This document shows positions 1 through 11,410 of a DNA stretch of 64,000 nucleotides, piece by piece. How positions within the stretch are numbered: position 1 is the first letter of the stretch; each line of letters begins with the position of its first letter. The DNA is from Hypericum androsaemum. Taxonomy: Eukaryota > Streptophyta > Magnoliopsida > Malpighiales > Hypericaceae. The stretch covers positions 7,103,263 to 7,167,262 of the forward strand of contig OZ023180.1 of NCBI GenBank assembly GCA_963995505.1. The letters run 5' to 3'. The position numbers were made by a program, and so were the translations under genes. Below the pieces are notes generated by a model. That model did not search any database, was not told the DNA's origin, and worked only from the letters and a program-made list of their open reading frames with translations.

Positions 1-2990
1 TTGCCAACCAGGACACGCGCCAGAGGGGATCCTGAGACTAGAGAAATCTTCATGGCAGCTTGGCAAAGGAGGCTATATTGATCTGCTGCATATGCCTGAG
101 GCTAAGGCCACCCACCTCCTTTGGGAGGCACATTGTGGTCTAACTAATCAGATGCATCTGCCAATAGTAGATCAGTCTACATTGTGTGAGTCAGGATGGA
201 GGACAGAATCGAGCAAGCAAGGGTCAAGCGACCAGCCATGCTCAGAGATCTTGCCTTCCTACTAGCCATCTTTCTACAGAGCTTTTAAAAAATATAGTGG
301 TACGACTGACGATGGTCCCGTCTGAGGTCAGTAGAGGCACCAAAGTACTGGCCTAAGTTCGAAGTCACAGGGATGTCCATCATATCACTGAGCTGGCTAT
401 CGAGCTCCAAGCTGACTTTCTGGGAAATCATAAGCTTAGACTTGGGCAAGCTGACCCGTTGCCCCGAACAACCGCAAAAGGTATCCAGAAGGTCACGAAT
501 AGTCTCAGCTTGTGCCACAGAGGACTCATCCAAAAGGCTCAAATCATCATCAAACATCAACTGGGATAGGGGAGAGGCACGTCGCATCAACCTGATCGGG
601 GTTCATCTACCACCCTAAACAAATTGCTCGATGGCATATGAGAGTCTCTTCATGCAAAGAACAAAGAGGTAGGAGAAATGGGGTCGCCTTGTCGTATTCC
701 ACAGGATGGATGAAAAGAATCAGTCTTTCCCCCATTCTAGAGAACCCGCATCGAGGTCATCCGGATATACTCCATCACTCAGTCGATAAAAGTCACTAGG
801 ATCTCGGCAAGAAGAAGTGTCTGCTGGAGGAAATCCCAGTTGAGGCAGTCATAGGCTTTCTCAAGATCAAGCTTGAGGCCCATCCAGCCTTCTGGCCACC
901 TTTACGAGGCATCGAATGAACCACCTCTCAGAGGATGACAATGTTGTCTAACATATAATGACCCAGAATAAAGCTGGACTACGTCAGACTAATCATCGTA
1001 TTGAGAAGAGACTTGGGTCTGCCCTTAGGATCTTCGTAATCATCTTGTACAGAACATTACAAAGGCTAATGGAGAAAAACTGGGAGAGGGTCTCGGGTGT
1101 GGGGACTTTAGGAATGAGGGTGATAAGCGTAGTGTACAGGTGAGGAGGGAGACGACCACTCCGGAAGAACTCCTGGACCTGGGCACAAATAAAATCACCA
1201 ATCACCTCCCATCATCTTTGAAAGAAGATAGCTTGATACCCATCCTCGCCAGGAGCCTTGAAAGGCCCTATCTAAAATAAACCATCACGGATATCAGCCT
1301 GGGTCCCAGGGCAACAGATCTCAGCAAGGAGACTATCATCCAGCGTGGGGAAAAAAGTCAGATGAATTATCTTCTCCTCATCGTAAAGATGCCGGAAGTG
1401 GTCGACAGCTAAGGTACAAAGAGACTCCTGGTCCCAAAGCCACTCGCCGTCAGGAGAAAGGAGACCACGGACCCGGTTCCCATGCCTATGAACAATAGTC
1501 GAGGTATGGAAAAAATGAGTGTTGCAGTCACCATCAGCAATCCACTGCTCCCTCGACTTCTGCATCCAAAAGATCGCCTCCTGATCAAGAATACCTTCCA
1601 GTTCCCTGCACAATCTATCAAGGAGACCAAGCATAATGCTAGCCCCAAGTGAGCGTTGAATACCTTCTAGCCTAGTAGTGCATCTATCCTGACGCTGGAG
1701 GATATGTCCAAACACCTCGTAATTCTACTGACGTAGAGCCGGGGTAAGGGAATCAAGAGCATTACTAGCAAGAGAATGTCTCAGCCACTGAATATCCAAG
1801 AAGGGCATAAAGTCAGAGCGAAGAAGCCAAGCAGCCTAGAAGCAAAACAGCCTCTCTCTCCTGCTACCCCCTCACTTGGACGGTGATCAAGGAGAAGCGA
1901 TCAGAGGCAACTCGCGGCAGGTGCCTGACTACTTCCTCCGGCCAGTCAACCCGCCAATCCCCATTGCAGAGGACTCAATCAAGACGCTTGGAGATCCTAA
2001 TGGAGATCTCCTGACCACGAGCCCAAGCTAAACTTGGTCCCAAGAACCCAATATCAATGAGGCTAAAGTATCAATGTGCTCGGCAAATAGCATGTTTTGG
2101 TCCGAGAGGACATCCAAACCCCCTGCCTCTCATTGAGGGACCAGATATCATTGAAGTCACCTCCAAGAATCCAAGGCCCCTCAATGGTGGCACTGAGATC
2201 GGTGAGCCACTCCCACATGCCCTGACGATCCGTAGGACGAGGACTGGCATAGACAGCAGTGAGCTAGAAGGTATCCTGGTGATGGCTGACACTCGCCAAA
2301 ATAAACTGGTTATCTCGGACCCTGTTGGAGAGCTGCACCGTGGGTTCATCCCAAAGAAGCCAAATGCCTCCACTACGCCCAGATGCTTTGAAAAGCCCAG
2401 GCGTTGGCAAACCCTATCGGCTTTGCTCCCCGAGATCTGGGGCTCGATGATAACAAGGATATTTGGGCTATGCTGCTGAATCAAGCTCCTAGCAGCTTGC
2501 AGGAATTGGGGCTTACCGCCACCACAACAGTTCCAATAAATAATAGACAAATTCGACATAACGGGAGAAATAAATAAGTAAACGAGAGAATGAAAGTAAC
2601 GAAAGAAAGAAAAGTCGGGATCAAACAGTGGGTAGGCCATCAGGACGACATGGCGGACGGGTCCATCCCACCCTCAACCATCGGCTCGTTCGCATCAATT
2701 CACGGGTCTCCATCGGCCCATCTCACTAATCATGGGCCTCCAGGGGTTCGACCTCGTTGGGTACAGAACCACTGGCCTAGAACATTGGTTCCCGAGTCCT
2801 CCCCATCTTCTTCGGTTTGGTCGGGCTCCATTGTTCGTGCCATTTGGACCTGAGGGTGGGCCGGTTCTGTATGCAGCCCATCTACCTCTTTGATGTCTGA
2901 GGTTATAGACCTATGTCTCTTGCTTGCGCGACTTGGGCTTCCTGGAGGTTCGGGGCCCATTAGCTACCCCCTTGTTGGGCCCTGAGCTTG
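1..2990 (-). mobile_element. Decayed LINE (non-LTR retrotransposon), runs off left edge
   Basis: Read on the minus strand, this is one plant L1-type LINE with many stops and frameshifts. About 2960-2730 gives a charged stretch like the end of ORF1. 2570-2080 gives the apurinic endonuclease start (SNLSIIYWNCCGGG, then ILVIIEPQISG), and a shifted frame holds GGDFNDIW. 1715-1272 is the linker before the reverse transcriptase (WIADGDCNTHFFH). 1250-990 holds the early RT blocks (GPFKAPGEDGYQAIFFQ, then LITLIPKV). 680-285 holds GDPLSP-like sequence and the catalytic box, here LMFDDDLSLL instead of the usual FADD form. The element continues beyond position 1. It cannot encode protein now. Host neighbours are unaffected; the hAT-like element at 3700 lies upstream of its 5' end. 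Confidence 0.85.
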
Positions 2991-3139
2991 GCTGGGTCAA
3001 ATAGGCTTCTGGGCCCCCTCATTTGGGTGTTTCTTGAATGGTGCTCGTTGATGTTTCTTGCTTTTGTAGGTGTTGGTGTTTCTAGTCTAGATAACAATGT
3101 GGTTTTGTTTTGCGATGTTAACGTCAAGATAGGTTTTCT

Positions 3140-3300
3140 TACCGGGGTACTTTTTCCCTAACACACATTTTTTTCGTCAAATTTTGGTGTGGTAGGGTTT
3201 TAACGAGGCTAGCGGTCGCAACCTCGTTTGACATGGTAGGGAGAATATACACTAAGTAGCATGTACATACCATGAAAATTAATAAAATTTTACTTGTCGC
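3140..3300. repeat. Short repeat block shared with 49370-49500
   Basis: A run centred on 3198-3230 (TTTTAACGAGGC, then GCGGTCGCAACCTC, then an ACTAAGTAG block) is nearly repeated at 49428-49490. The TTTTAACGAGGC string resembles 3' tails of plant retroelements, so both may be transposon ends. The 3301-3497 stretch beyond it is AT-rich with nothing recognisable. Confidence 0.4.
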
Positions 3301-3497
3301 AAACAAATTTAGTAAATCAATATTGAATTATTTTAATTTTGAAGAATGGAATAGGTAAAGGAAAATTTTGAAATTTCAATTCCCTCTTATTCCTCTTTTT
3401 TTTTGAAATTTGATCCTATTTTTTTCTTTTTATACATAATTCAAAAAATTATTTCATGAATCGAATCGACGAATTGACAAATATGAATTTAATTGAA

Positions 3498-3664
3498 ATT
3501 TTTTCTCAAATGGGCAAAAAAATACATATTTTATCTAAATAGGCAAAAAGTTATACATATTTCTAAAATAGGTTGAAATTTTTTTCAACCTATTTTAGAA
3601 ATATGTATAACTTTTTGCTTATTTTAAAAAAATATGTATATTTTTTGCCCATTTGAGAAAAAAT
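3498..3664. repeat. Near-perfect inverted repeat (foldback), arms about 81 bp
   Basis: Left arm 3498-3578 and right arm 3583-3664 are reverse complements with only a few mismatches, separated by about 4 nt. The arms contain repeated GGCAAAAA / TATACATAT strings. Transcribed, it would form one long hairpin. It sits 36 bp from the hAT-like element at 3700 and is probably a small foldback element. Confidence 0.75.
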
Positions 3665-4135
3665 CTCAATTCAAATTCGTTCGTCTAATGACCTAGAGCT
3701 AGACCTGGCCATGAATTGAATGTGATTCGTGATTCGATTCGTTAAAAATTTGATTCGATTCGACAATAATTCGATTCATCAAAAATTCGATTCAACTTCC
3801 TCATGATAAGAATTGAATACAGTTCAAGATTTTTATAATTCGTCAAACTGGCGAATTCAATTCGAATCAAATTCGAATTGAATTCGTATAAAATTCGATT
3901 CAAATTCGTGAAAAAAATTCAAAAAAAAAGAGGAGGGGCGCTGGCGGGAGAGTTCAAAAAGGAAGGGGGGGATTTCGCTTACATCCGTACTTACATCAGC
4001 GCCTGCATTAGCGCTTGCATCAGCGTCAGTGGCAAATTACCTTTTTTTATTACCATTTTAATTCACAGGTTACCATTTTTTTACTGTTTGTACTTATAAA
4101 TTTTTTTTAATAAATTCAAAATTACTTCCAAACTC

Positions 4136-4143
4136 TATAAATA
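4136..4143 (+). promoter_or_regulatory. TATA box of the hAT-like element
   Basis: TATAAATA lies 158 bp upstream of the first ATG (4294) inside the element. A matching TATAAATA and leader occur on the minus strand near 30413-30420 in the related element, so this looks like the ancestral transposase promoter. Confidence 0.5.
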
Positions 4144-4293
4144 CCACCTCTTGTTCTTCAAAATTTACACATTTCAATCTCAATTCTCTACTTTTCTTAT
4201 TAAAAATTTGAGCTATATAAATTCTCCCTCAAGTTTACTAATTAGATATATTAGTCATAATTCTCATATAAGTATTCATATTACTATATAATT

Positions 4294-4840
4294 ATGTCAT
4301 CAAGTAGAGAAAATGAGGGTAAGAAAAAATGTGTGGAACATCACGATTCTATTGAATCAGATTTTTCACCGATTTTTACTTATCATATTTCAGAAGAAAT
4401 GATGAACATCCATGATGTAGCTCAACGGGAAAGTGTAGATTTAATATTCAACAATCCACAAAAGGTAACAAGATCACCTTCAATATTCAATATTAATTGC
4501 TACCGTTTTTATGCCGAACATTAAAATTGAAAGTTTACAAAGTCTATTACAATCTTATTACGAGAATTTGGGAATTTTTTTTGAAGTACATTTTGATATA
4601 GAAATGCATGTTAATTCAATTATAAACAATGTAAAAAAAGATATTTTAGATTTAATGAGTGAATATAGTAATAGGACTAGTGCTTTTACATTTAATGATC
4701 TGATTCCCGCTCCCTCACAAGATATTAAATATAGTTTTGTGAAAAAATTATTAATGAAAAAAAAATTTGGTACATCTACGTGGGCTTTGATTCCATCGGA
4801 GCTAACGATACGTAGGCAACTTAATTTGGTAAATTAAGTG
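4294..4840 (+). pseudogene. hAT transposase remnant (internally deleted)
   Basis: Two overlapping reading frames, 4294-4524 and 4511-4837, lie in the middle of the hAT-like element. The first starts MSSSRENEGKKK and could be a transposase N-terminus. The second contains an acidic helical stretch (VKKDILDLMSEYS, near 4635-4675) that resembles the linker before the hAT dimerisation domain, where 'LYDLYDEY'-type sequence is common. The BED zinc finger, most of the RNase-H-like core and the dimerisation domain are not visible. Length is far below the 600-700 residues of an intact hAT transposase. The family call rests mainly on the terminal structure; the protein resemblance alone is weak. Confidence 0.45.
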
Positions 4841-5468
4841 CAAGCCAAAATTTTAATTTATTTCTTTTTTTCAAAAATGTTAAACACTAAACCTTACTTT
4901 TGAAATATAAAAAATCAAACTTTTTGAATTTTCTTTAAAAATTATGATTTTTTAATTTTTTTCAAAAATATGACGAAAATTTTGAAAATTTTCATAAAAT
5001 TTGGTAGTTTTTGAAATTTTTTTTAATATTAAACTTAATGAAATAATTCGAATTCAATTCAAATTTAAAAAATCATAATTCGTATTTGATTCATCTTTGG
5101 AAGAATTAAATATGGTTTAAGATTTTGATAAATTTGAATTCGAATTGATTCGATTTGAATTTATTTAAATTCGAACCGTGATCAAATTTACCTAAATCAG
5201 AGACCCAGAAAATACGCCTGACGTGTACATGGGTATGCAAATCACGAGTCACGACAAAAAGAAAAAAACGAGGATCACGATTGGATCCTCCCGCGCCACC
5301 ACCATACCCTTCTTTGAAAATCCCTAACCTCCCAAAATCCGTTGCCTTCCTCTTTCCCTAATTCCCACACTTTTTTCCCGCCTCTCTCTCTATCTATCTA
5401 CCTACCTTAAAAATCCACATTCCCTCCACCCAAAATCCACTCCCGAAACCCTAATCCCATCGAAGAAA

Positions 5469-5825
5469 ATGGTGCAAAGGACCCGCTCCGACCCCAACTC
5501 CTCCGCCTACCTAAGGTTCCTCAAGCCCGGCGCCCTCGCCCAGCTCCGCGACTCCCGGATCAGCGCCCGCTTGACCCACCGCTCCCTTCCAATCGTAGCC
5601 GTCCCGTCTCCGTCGCAGTCACCTCCCCCCGCTCCTGACGCCTCCCCGCGCTTCTCCCCTCCACGGATCTACTGCTCCGGGCCCCGCTGCCCCCTGCGGA
5701 AGAAGCTATTCGCCTCCAAAGCGGTGTTGTTCCTCGTCCCCTCCGCCACCGCCCCCGTCCAGGACTCCCCCGGAAATGTCATCGGCGCGTTGAGTAACGA
5801 TAATAGCTTCGTTGTAGCACATTGA
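5469..5825 (+). CDS. Small conserved plant protein of unknown function (118 aa)
   Basis: Single-exon frame from ATG 5469 to TGA 5823-5825. The N-terminus has the block SAYLRFLKPGALAQLRDSRI (residues 12-31), and there is a later GPRCPLRKKLFASKAVLF block (near 74-91) and a short acidic-hydrophobic tail ending VVAH. I recall this arrangement from uncharacterised short proteins in many land plants; no function is known to me. The middle (40-70) is low-complexity Pro/Ser. No signal peptide or membrane segment is evident, and the basic, Ser/Pro-rich character fits a soluble, perhaps nuclear protein. Codons are much more GC-rich than the flanks. A CT-rich leader (5340-5410, CTCTCTCTCTATCTATCTAC) directly upstream looks like a plant 5' UTR. 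The start is the first ATG after this leader. Confidence 0.8.
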   Translation: MVQRTRSDPNSSAYLRFLKPGALAQLRDSRISARLTHRSLPIVAVPSPSQSPPPAPDASPRFSPPRIYCSGPRCPLRKKLFASKAVLFLVPSATAPVQDSPGNVIGALSNDNSFVVAH

Positions 5826-8140
5826 ACACGAATTTTGTCCATTTGATGTTGTAGATTCGGATGATAGGTGTAAGTTTAGAGCAAGGACTTGTTCCGCTTG
5901 GTAAAAAAAAAAAAAGAGGAAAAAATAGAAAAAAAATAAACAAAGTAACTGTGTCATTTAAGGAAGAGATGAAGAAGGCTTAATGGGAAGATTTATCCCA
6001 ATGTTAGACTACCAGATCCCTTTCTTTGGGTTGTTCATCATTATTCCGGGATTTAAGATCAAACTTTGCGTCCTAATCACTCATCTTCTAGTGTTCATTG
6101 ACTGTTGTGTTCCTGTGCTTATTTGGAGAGTAAGATTCAGTAATTGCTTCCCTTGTATGAGAAAGGTGGTGCAACTGAATCTGAACTGCCTCTTATGCTT
6201 GATCCCCTAGTGGTTTGCTCGCGAATTCCGGCCGACCATTATGGCTCTGTTTATGTGGTAGCAGCAATGGTTGCTGATGTTACTGTATGGTCTAAACTTG
6301 CAGCACTGCACTGATGGCTAGCGTGTACTGCGTTGCGTACTGTCGGGTCCTCGTTGAAGTTGCCTTTCACCGTCAACTATGGTCCTTCATTTTCACATCA
6401 GTGATACTGTGCTCTGCTGAACCTGCCAACAAGGAGCATACATTGTTGCTGTTGTTGTTGATGCAGATTCATGTACCAGTTATAGGGTCCATGGATCGTT
6501 TTGCCCATTGGTTTAACAATCTGATCTACCATGTGCATTTAGGCATTGACTTAAGTAGTTGACTTGTGTGACCATGGTCACCCACTTCCTTTGTCCAGGT
6601 AAACAATCGTTGTTGATGTAGATTACGTTGTTGCCTTGTTCCTGATTGCTTTGGAGTCGCATTTCGCCATCCTCCTTCTTGGCCTTCCCCACCCTTGGTC
6701 TATACTCGAGTATATGTCGCCGCATCTGTTTGCTTGGTGAGTATCCCCTCCATGGATGCAGTCCTCTACCGACCTTTTTTCCTGGATGTTACAAGAATCG
6801 GGGAAGCAATTCTTGATCTAACCAGACACCGGAAGTGAAACCCTCCATCAATATGATATTTTTTTGTCCTGGTCAGAAAGAAACAGTCGAACACCTTACA
6901 ACATTGCCTCATCCTTTGTATTATCCAAAGTAGACCTCAATGTACTTACAAGGTGGAAATAAAAATAACCAAAATTAAGGATGAGACGAGCCATTAGCCA
7001 AGTTAAAACACTTGCGCATATAACAGACGAACGACATCTTCCACTGAATCATAGTACGGTAAAAAAAGCTGATATCATTGAGATGGGAGAAAAATATAAA
7101 TTTAGAGAGATTATCACATAAGAGAAATTTACGTTTTTAGTTTGAGTTTTTTGTCAATAAATACGTAAATACAAAAAATACTTTGTCTATATTCAAATCA
7201 CCTAAAATCTCAATTTATAGCATTATTTAAATGTAATATTCGATTGAAATTTTTTTAACAATAAAATGACGATCACAAGGATCATTTGAAGGAGAGTGGA
7301 TTGAGTAGAAACTAATATAAGATATTCCCATGTGGAGACTTGCATGTAGATCGCTTGATAGTATTAAAAAAAATATCCTACAGATCCGACGGCCTAAATT
7401 TAATGAGCTTTTTCATAAGAGTAAATTTGTATTTGACACATTGTCCCAAACCGTAAAATAAACCTTCCTCAGCCGTCTCCTCGACGAGTGGGTTTCCTTT
7501 TCTCTCCTTCTCTTCTAGTAAGTCTCTCAATTTCCATTATTATTGTAGCTCAGACCCAAAAGTGTAGTTAATTTAAAAGAAAACCCAACGAAAATATTCA
7601 TTTACACCTTTCTTTTTCTTCAATTTTAGCGGGCTTTTGTTTTTTTTTCTGGGTCGGCGTAACTTTTGTTCTTTTGTCTTTTCGATTGAAAATATTAAGA
7701 TTTTAGGTGAGGAAGGTAGCCTTGGATGTAAACAGCCATACGTTCATTTCACCCCAAAAACAAACAGCCATACCGTCAGTCGTCTCATCGATGATGACCC
7801 CTTTTTGACGCGAGGTGTGAGAAAGTCGAGCTCTTCGAAGAGAGCATGCCCAACAACGTCATGTCCAACGAGGTGCTTCAAACAGGTTGACGAGGACAAG
7901 GACTATTCTGTAATGACAAGTGTGGAAAACGCGGCAAGGGCAAGGTGGAACCCGACATAGCGGTCGAGGCGAGATGTTGTATAGCACAGTATACCAATTT
8001 CTAATATCAGTATATATAAGGAATCCTGTTAATTTGGTTAAAAATGACAATAGTATACACCGGTAACCATGTGATATAAAATTTGGTATACATTTTGTGT
8101 CATATTAGAATGATTATTATGGTAACCAGTTGTAACAACA
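5826..8140. other. Intergenic; probable 3' UTR then no recognised gene
   Basis: The part up to roughly 6750 is probably transcribed 3' sequence of the gene ending at 5825. Reading frames here are short and show no family. 6840-7640 is AT-rich. 7640-7970 has a 107-codon frame with no recognisable domain and no support beyond being open. I see no RNA gene. Confidence 0.4.
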
Positions 8141-8218
8141 ACAAAAAATTAATAAATTGTGGGTATAAATTGTATTGTATGATGATTCCATATGAAATCA
8201 GTTAAAAAATAAAAAGGT

Positions 8219-8446
8219 GTATACCGCAAGTGATATTGGTAACAATTTGATATGATACTGGTATACATGTTTTGACATATTGGTAACAATTCGATATGCA
8301 TTTGGTATACATGCGAAACTAGTTCAAAAATAAAAATGGTATACACGTGAATTGATATTGGTAACAATTCAATATGAATTCGGTATATATATTTTGACAT
8401 ATTGGTAACAATTCGATATTAATCTAGTATACATGCGAAGTATATA
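8219..8446. repeat. Two tandem copies of an about 120-bp repeat
   Basis: Units 8219-8338 and 8339-8446 share TGATATTGGTAACAATT, GACATATTGGTAACAATTCG and GGTATACATG in the same order. Each unit is itself built of two halves of about 60 bp around TTGGTAACAATT. Weaker matches extend left to about 8150. 8451-8905 holds no recognised feature. Confidence 0.65.
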
Positions 8447-8904
8447 TGTTGTATGAAATTATCTTACGGAATTTAATAACAAAAAATTAAGGATTAGGGT
8501 TTTTGTGGGTTTTTTTAAGATCAAAATGGTATGTTTAAAATTTATTTATTTTGATTACTTTACATAACTTGTCTCATCCCTAATTTTTAACTTGGTAGGT
8601 GTAATTACTATTTTTTTATATTGTCCCTGAGTATTTTATTATTTACATTACTCCCCATGGTGGAAAGAATCTCTTGTCCCCACTAGATTCGGTCCCCATT
8701 TGAAGATAGTTTTTTCTTTGGAATGAGAGGCAAAGCCCCTAAATATATTAAAATAAAATGGCCAAATACATCTTACTTAGTATAAAGACCTCTTTTGGCG
8801 TCTTTTGAGTTTGCGAACCGGTCTCGTCAAAATGCTATCACGAAAAAATTCGATGAGAAAGCTCGTGATAGAGAAAGAGTACCTCAGAACATAAGCCCCC
8901 AACA

Positions 8905-9880
8905 TCTCAAGGAAATGCTACAACACTAATATCACATAATAATAACCCTCTGATATCCGCAGGAGGTTCCTGCAGCATATGCAGCCCAATCGATATAGAA
9001 AAACCTATATTTATCAGCCGATTCGCACACCGATTGGCTTCACAGTATACATGCACCACCTTCACACTCCAATCCCAGTTGAGCTCGTGATAGATTTGCG
9101 CAAGGAGCGGACAAGGGGTAGGGGCGATCATCCTAATCAGCCATATATCGTGCCAATAGGGAGGAGTCAGTTTCAAGAATAAGTATTTTAATGCCTAGAG
9201 ACTTGGCGAGCACGAGGCCATGAAGGGCCGCCCAAAGTTCCGCATTAACACTCGAGCAACTCCCCAAGTTACTAGTGAAACCGCCAACCCAGCTCGCACT
9301 TGCATCTCGTAGAACACCACCAGCAGTTGCTCGGCCCGTCGAGGCTCTTCTAGCCCCATCTGTGTCTAGTTTAATCCAGTCATCTCTCGGCCTCTCCCAT
9401 CCGATCAGTCGCTCCTCACGGTCTGGTTTTGTGTGTAGACTACCACTAACCTCGTTGGCCACATTAATTTTCTTGCACCTGTTGAGAATAAAATGAACTG
9501 GGTCAGTGGTTCTATCTTGTCCATTCCCCAAAAAACTCTTAGTTGCGCCATTCCCAGAAGCTGTTCAGGGTAACAAGGAATTTTTGCAACCAGCTATTAG
9601 GTCCTGTGAGGTTAATGTGCATCCAATCAATAAGGTTCATGGAAAAAAATTCTGAGTGAGAAGGTGCTCTCTCCTAATCAGGCGTGCCCAAACGTCTTTA
9701 ATCTTTTTGCAATCTCTTAAAGCATGAAGTATGGTTTCTTCCTCTTCTAGAGTGCGGTCCAGTTTTTCTTCTCCTCTGTGTTTTCCAATTCGTGTATCAG
9801 GTCATAAACTGACTTGGTAGAAAAGTGTCCATCTTGTGTTCGATCCCATCGGATTACATCCGGACCTCTTGCTGCGTTAG
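8905..9880 (-). mobile_element. LINE 3' fragment: zf-RVT and RNase H remnants
   Basis: Minus-strand translation gives, in order, a zf-RVT-like region (about 9770-9560, including ETILHALRDCKKIKDVW and NLIDWMHINLTGP) and an RNase H domain. The domain begins DDWIKLDTDGARRASTGRAT (near 9430-9370) with GGVLRDASASWVGG and the acidic NAELWAALHGLVLA, ILETDSS. After a frame break it continues as VHVYCEANRCANRLINIG (about 9070-9020), where the late catalytic His/Asp region would be. This is the usual C-terminus of plant LINE ORF2. The endonuclease and RT are absent here, so it is a 5'-truncated or deleted copy. Confidence 0.8.
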
Positions 9881-9979
9881 GTAAGGTACCTACAGTCAAC
9901 AACAATAGTAAAGTGGGTAAGTACTACTCAAGGTGAGTCCAGTCCCATGAGCCACGCACATCCACAGCCTCGCACACTT

Positions 9980-11410
9980 TCATGTGCGTGATAGACTTTT
10001 TTTTGTGAGATTTAAATTATTTCTACAATTTCGGATCTTAGACGGTCATGAGATTCGATTAAATCTTGGAGTACCAAGTCGAGCTGAACAAACTTACAGA
10101 GCGCATTGCCGCTATAGAGGTTCAAATGCTGTTCGAATAGAGGCAGCTCAGCAAGCTTTGTTTGCTACCCAATAAGCTCACTACGATTGGATGCGGGCGT
10201 CGACTAAATCATACATGAGAACTTATCCACCACCACCACCTGCAACTCATGACTGACAGGGTGGTACAAGTCCACTTTCTTTTTCTTTTCTTTTATAATT
10301 GTATCTGTGTTATGTGTTTACGGTCTTAGGTTGTTTGTGTCTTGGCCCAACATTGATGACAATGTGTTCGATAAGTTTGGGGTGTGTCTAACGTGCTTTC
10401 ATCCAACATGTATTTTTCTTATTTTCTCTGTGCTTTTTATTTTTTTAAAGTAGGTGATCGAGTCTAAGTCTGAAAGTAGGAGTCTGTTTATGGTTGATGT
10501 GGTGTCAAAAGTAGATGATGAAATTTTACCATTGAATTTTTGACCCCTAGTAACCAAAGATTCTTAGAAAAGCTCATGTCAGAAAAAAGTAGCAAGGATA
10601 CGATTAAACCTGTATTGAGAAGTAGTTATCGCTTTTCCAAACATCATAATTGGACGAAGCGATCAATAGGGTGCGAGACCAAAGAACATGTGAGTAGTCG
10701 AGGGGGTACACTCTTTGTAACCAACTCCCCCTTGTATCATAAAAATATTTTTAGCTAACCAGTGGGAGACTAATCGAGTGTATGAGTTTGCTGCCAAAAA
10801 TTATAATTAAAAAAATCTTTTCACGAAGGACGGCAATTAGGAATTGGGTAAGCCAATAAAAAAAATATCTAGGCTAGAAATGATAGAGCAAATGATGAAA
10901 AATAAAAGCATTTGATGAGAATAACAACCTTGGGGAAAAGGCCCAAGGCAAGAGAAAGCTGAAAATGGAAGTCCATAAAAATAGAAAAATGGACTAAAAG
11001 ATTGGGTCAATACCAACCTAATTGAGACATGCTCGAAAATTGTTGTAGGTAGCTGAAAAAAATCGAGTTCCAAGAACCAAATTTGACTCAGCCTACTAAG
11101 AGTGAAGTTCTAAGACGCCACGGTGTGAGCTAACCACTAACTAAAATATTTTGGGATGAGGTAAAATGATGGAGCAATGTGTCCTTAACTATCTCTTCAT
11201 ATCATGTGCTTATTGCAGTATTGTTCCTAGTGGTCTTCACTACTTTTTGAATGGTAAAAATTAGAGAGAACTGCTTTTATTTGTGGGCTGGACTTGAATT
11301 GCAAAATTGTATTGGCATGAGGATATCTCGGGTAGTTTGTAGAGAGGGGACCAATAATTCAGGGGTGTCTGATGCTTACTTATGGACAAGCAAGAATTCA
11401 AGTGTGGGGG
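9980..11410 (+). mobile_element. 3' internal part of a Ty3/gypsy-like (Athila/Tat type) LTR element
   Basis: No pol domain is present, but the arrangement fits the spacer between pol and the 3' LTR of large plant gypsy elements. There is a Pro-rich short frame near 10220 (PPPPP), a phrase like 'gataagtttggggtg' at 10371-10383, long low-coding DNA, and a purine tract abutting an LTR at 11411. Adjacent frames are broken by stops. The 5' LTR, gag and pol are not in this window to the left, so the copy is heavily deleted. The superfamily call is inference from layout. Confidence 0.5.
11398..11410 (+). other. Polypurine tract
   Basis: AAGTGTGGGGG ends directly at the TGTGATGAG that opens the LTR, as expected of a plus-strand primer site. 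Confidence 0.6.

Larger units (their letters stand above)
3700..5190 (+). mobile_element. hAT-like DNA transposon, about 1.49 kb, with promoter and transposase relic
   Basis: The left end starts TAGACCTGGCCA. The right end is CCGTGATCAAATTTA, the counterpart of the better preserved right end at 16616-16632. The flanking 8-mers are CCTAGAGC (3692-3699) and CCTAAATC (5191-5198), six of eight matching, as expected of the 8-bp target duplications of hAT elements. Both ends carry dense subterminal repeats of the ATTCGATTCG / GAATTCGAA type, also a hAT habit. The same ends recur at 15967-16632 and 29848-31210, so this is a local family. This copy is the longest and the only one with coding-like sequence. 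Confidence 0.7.

Noticed and set aside
7637..7960. Open frame of 107 codons.
   Set aside because: No domain, no start context, low-complexity and AT-rich surroundings; most likely chance.
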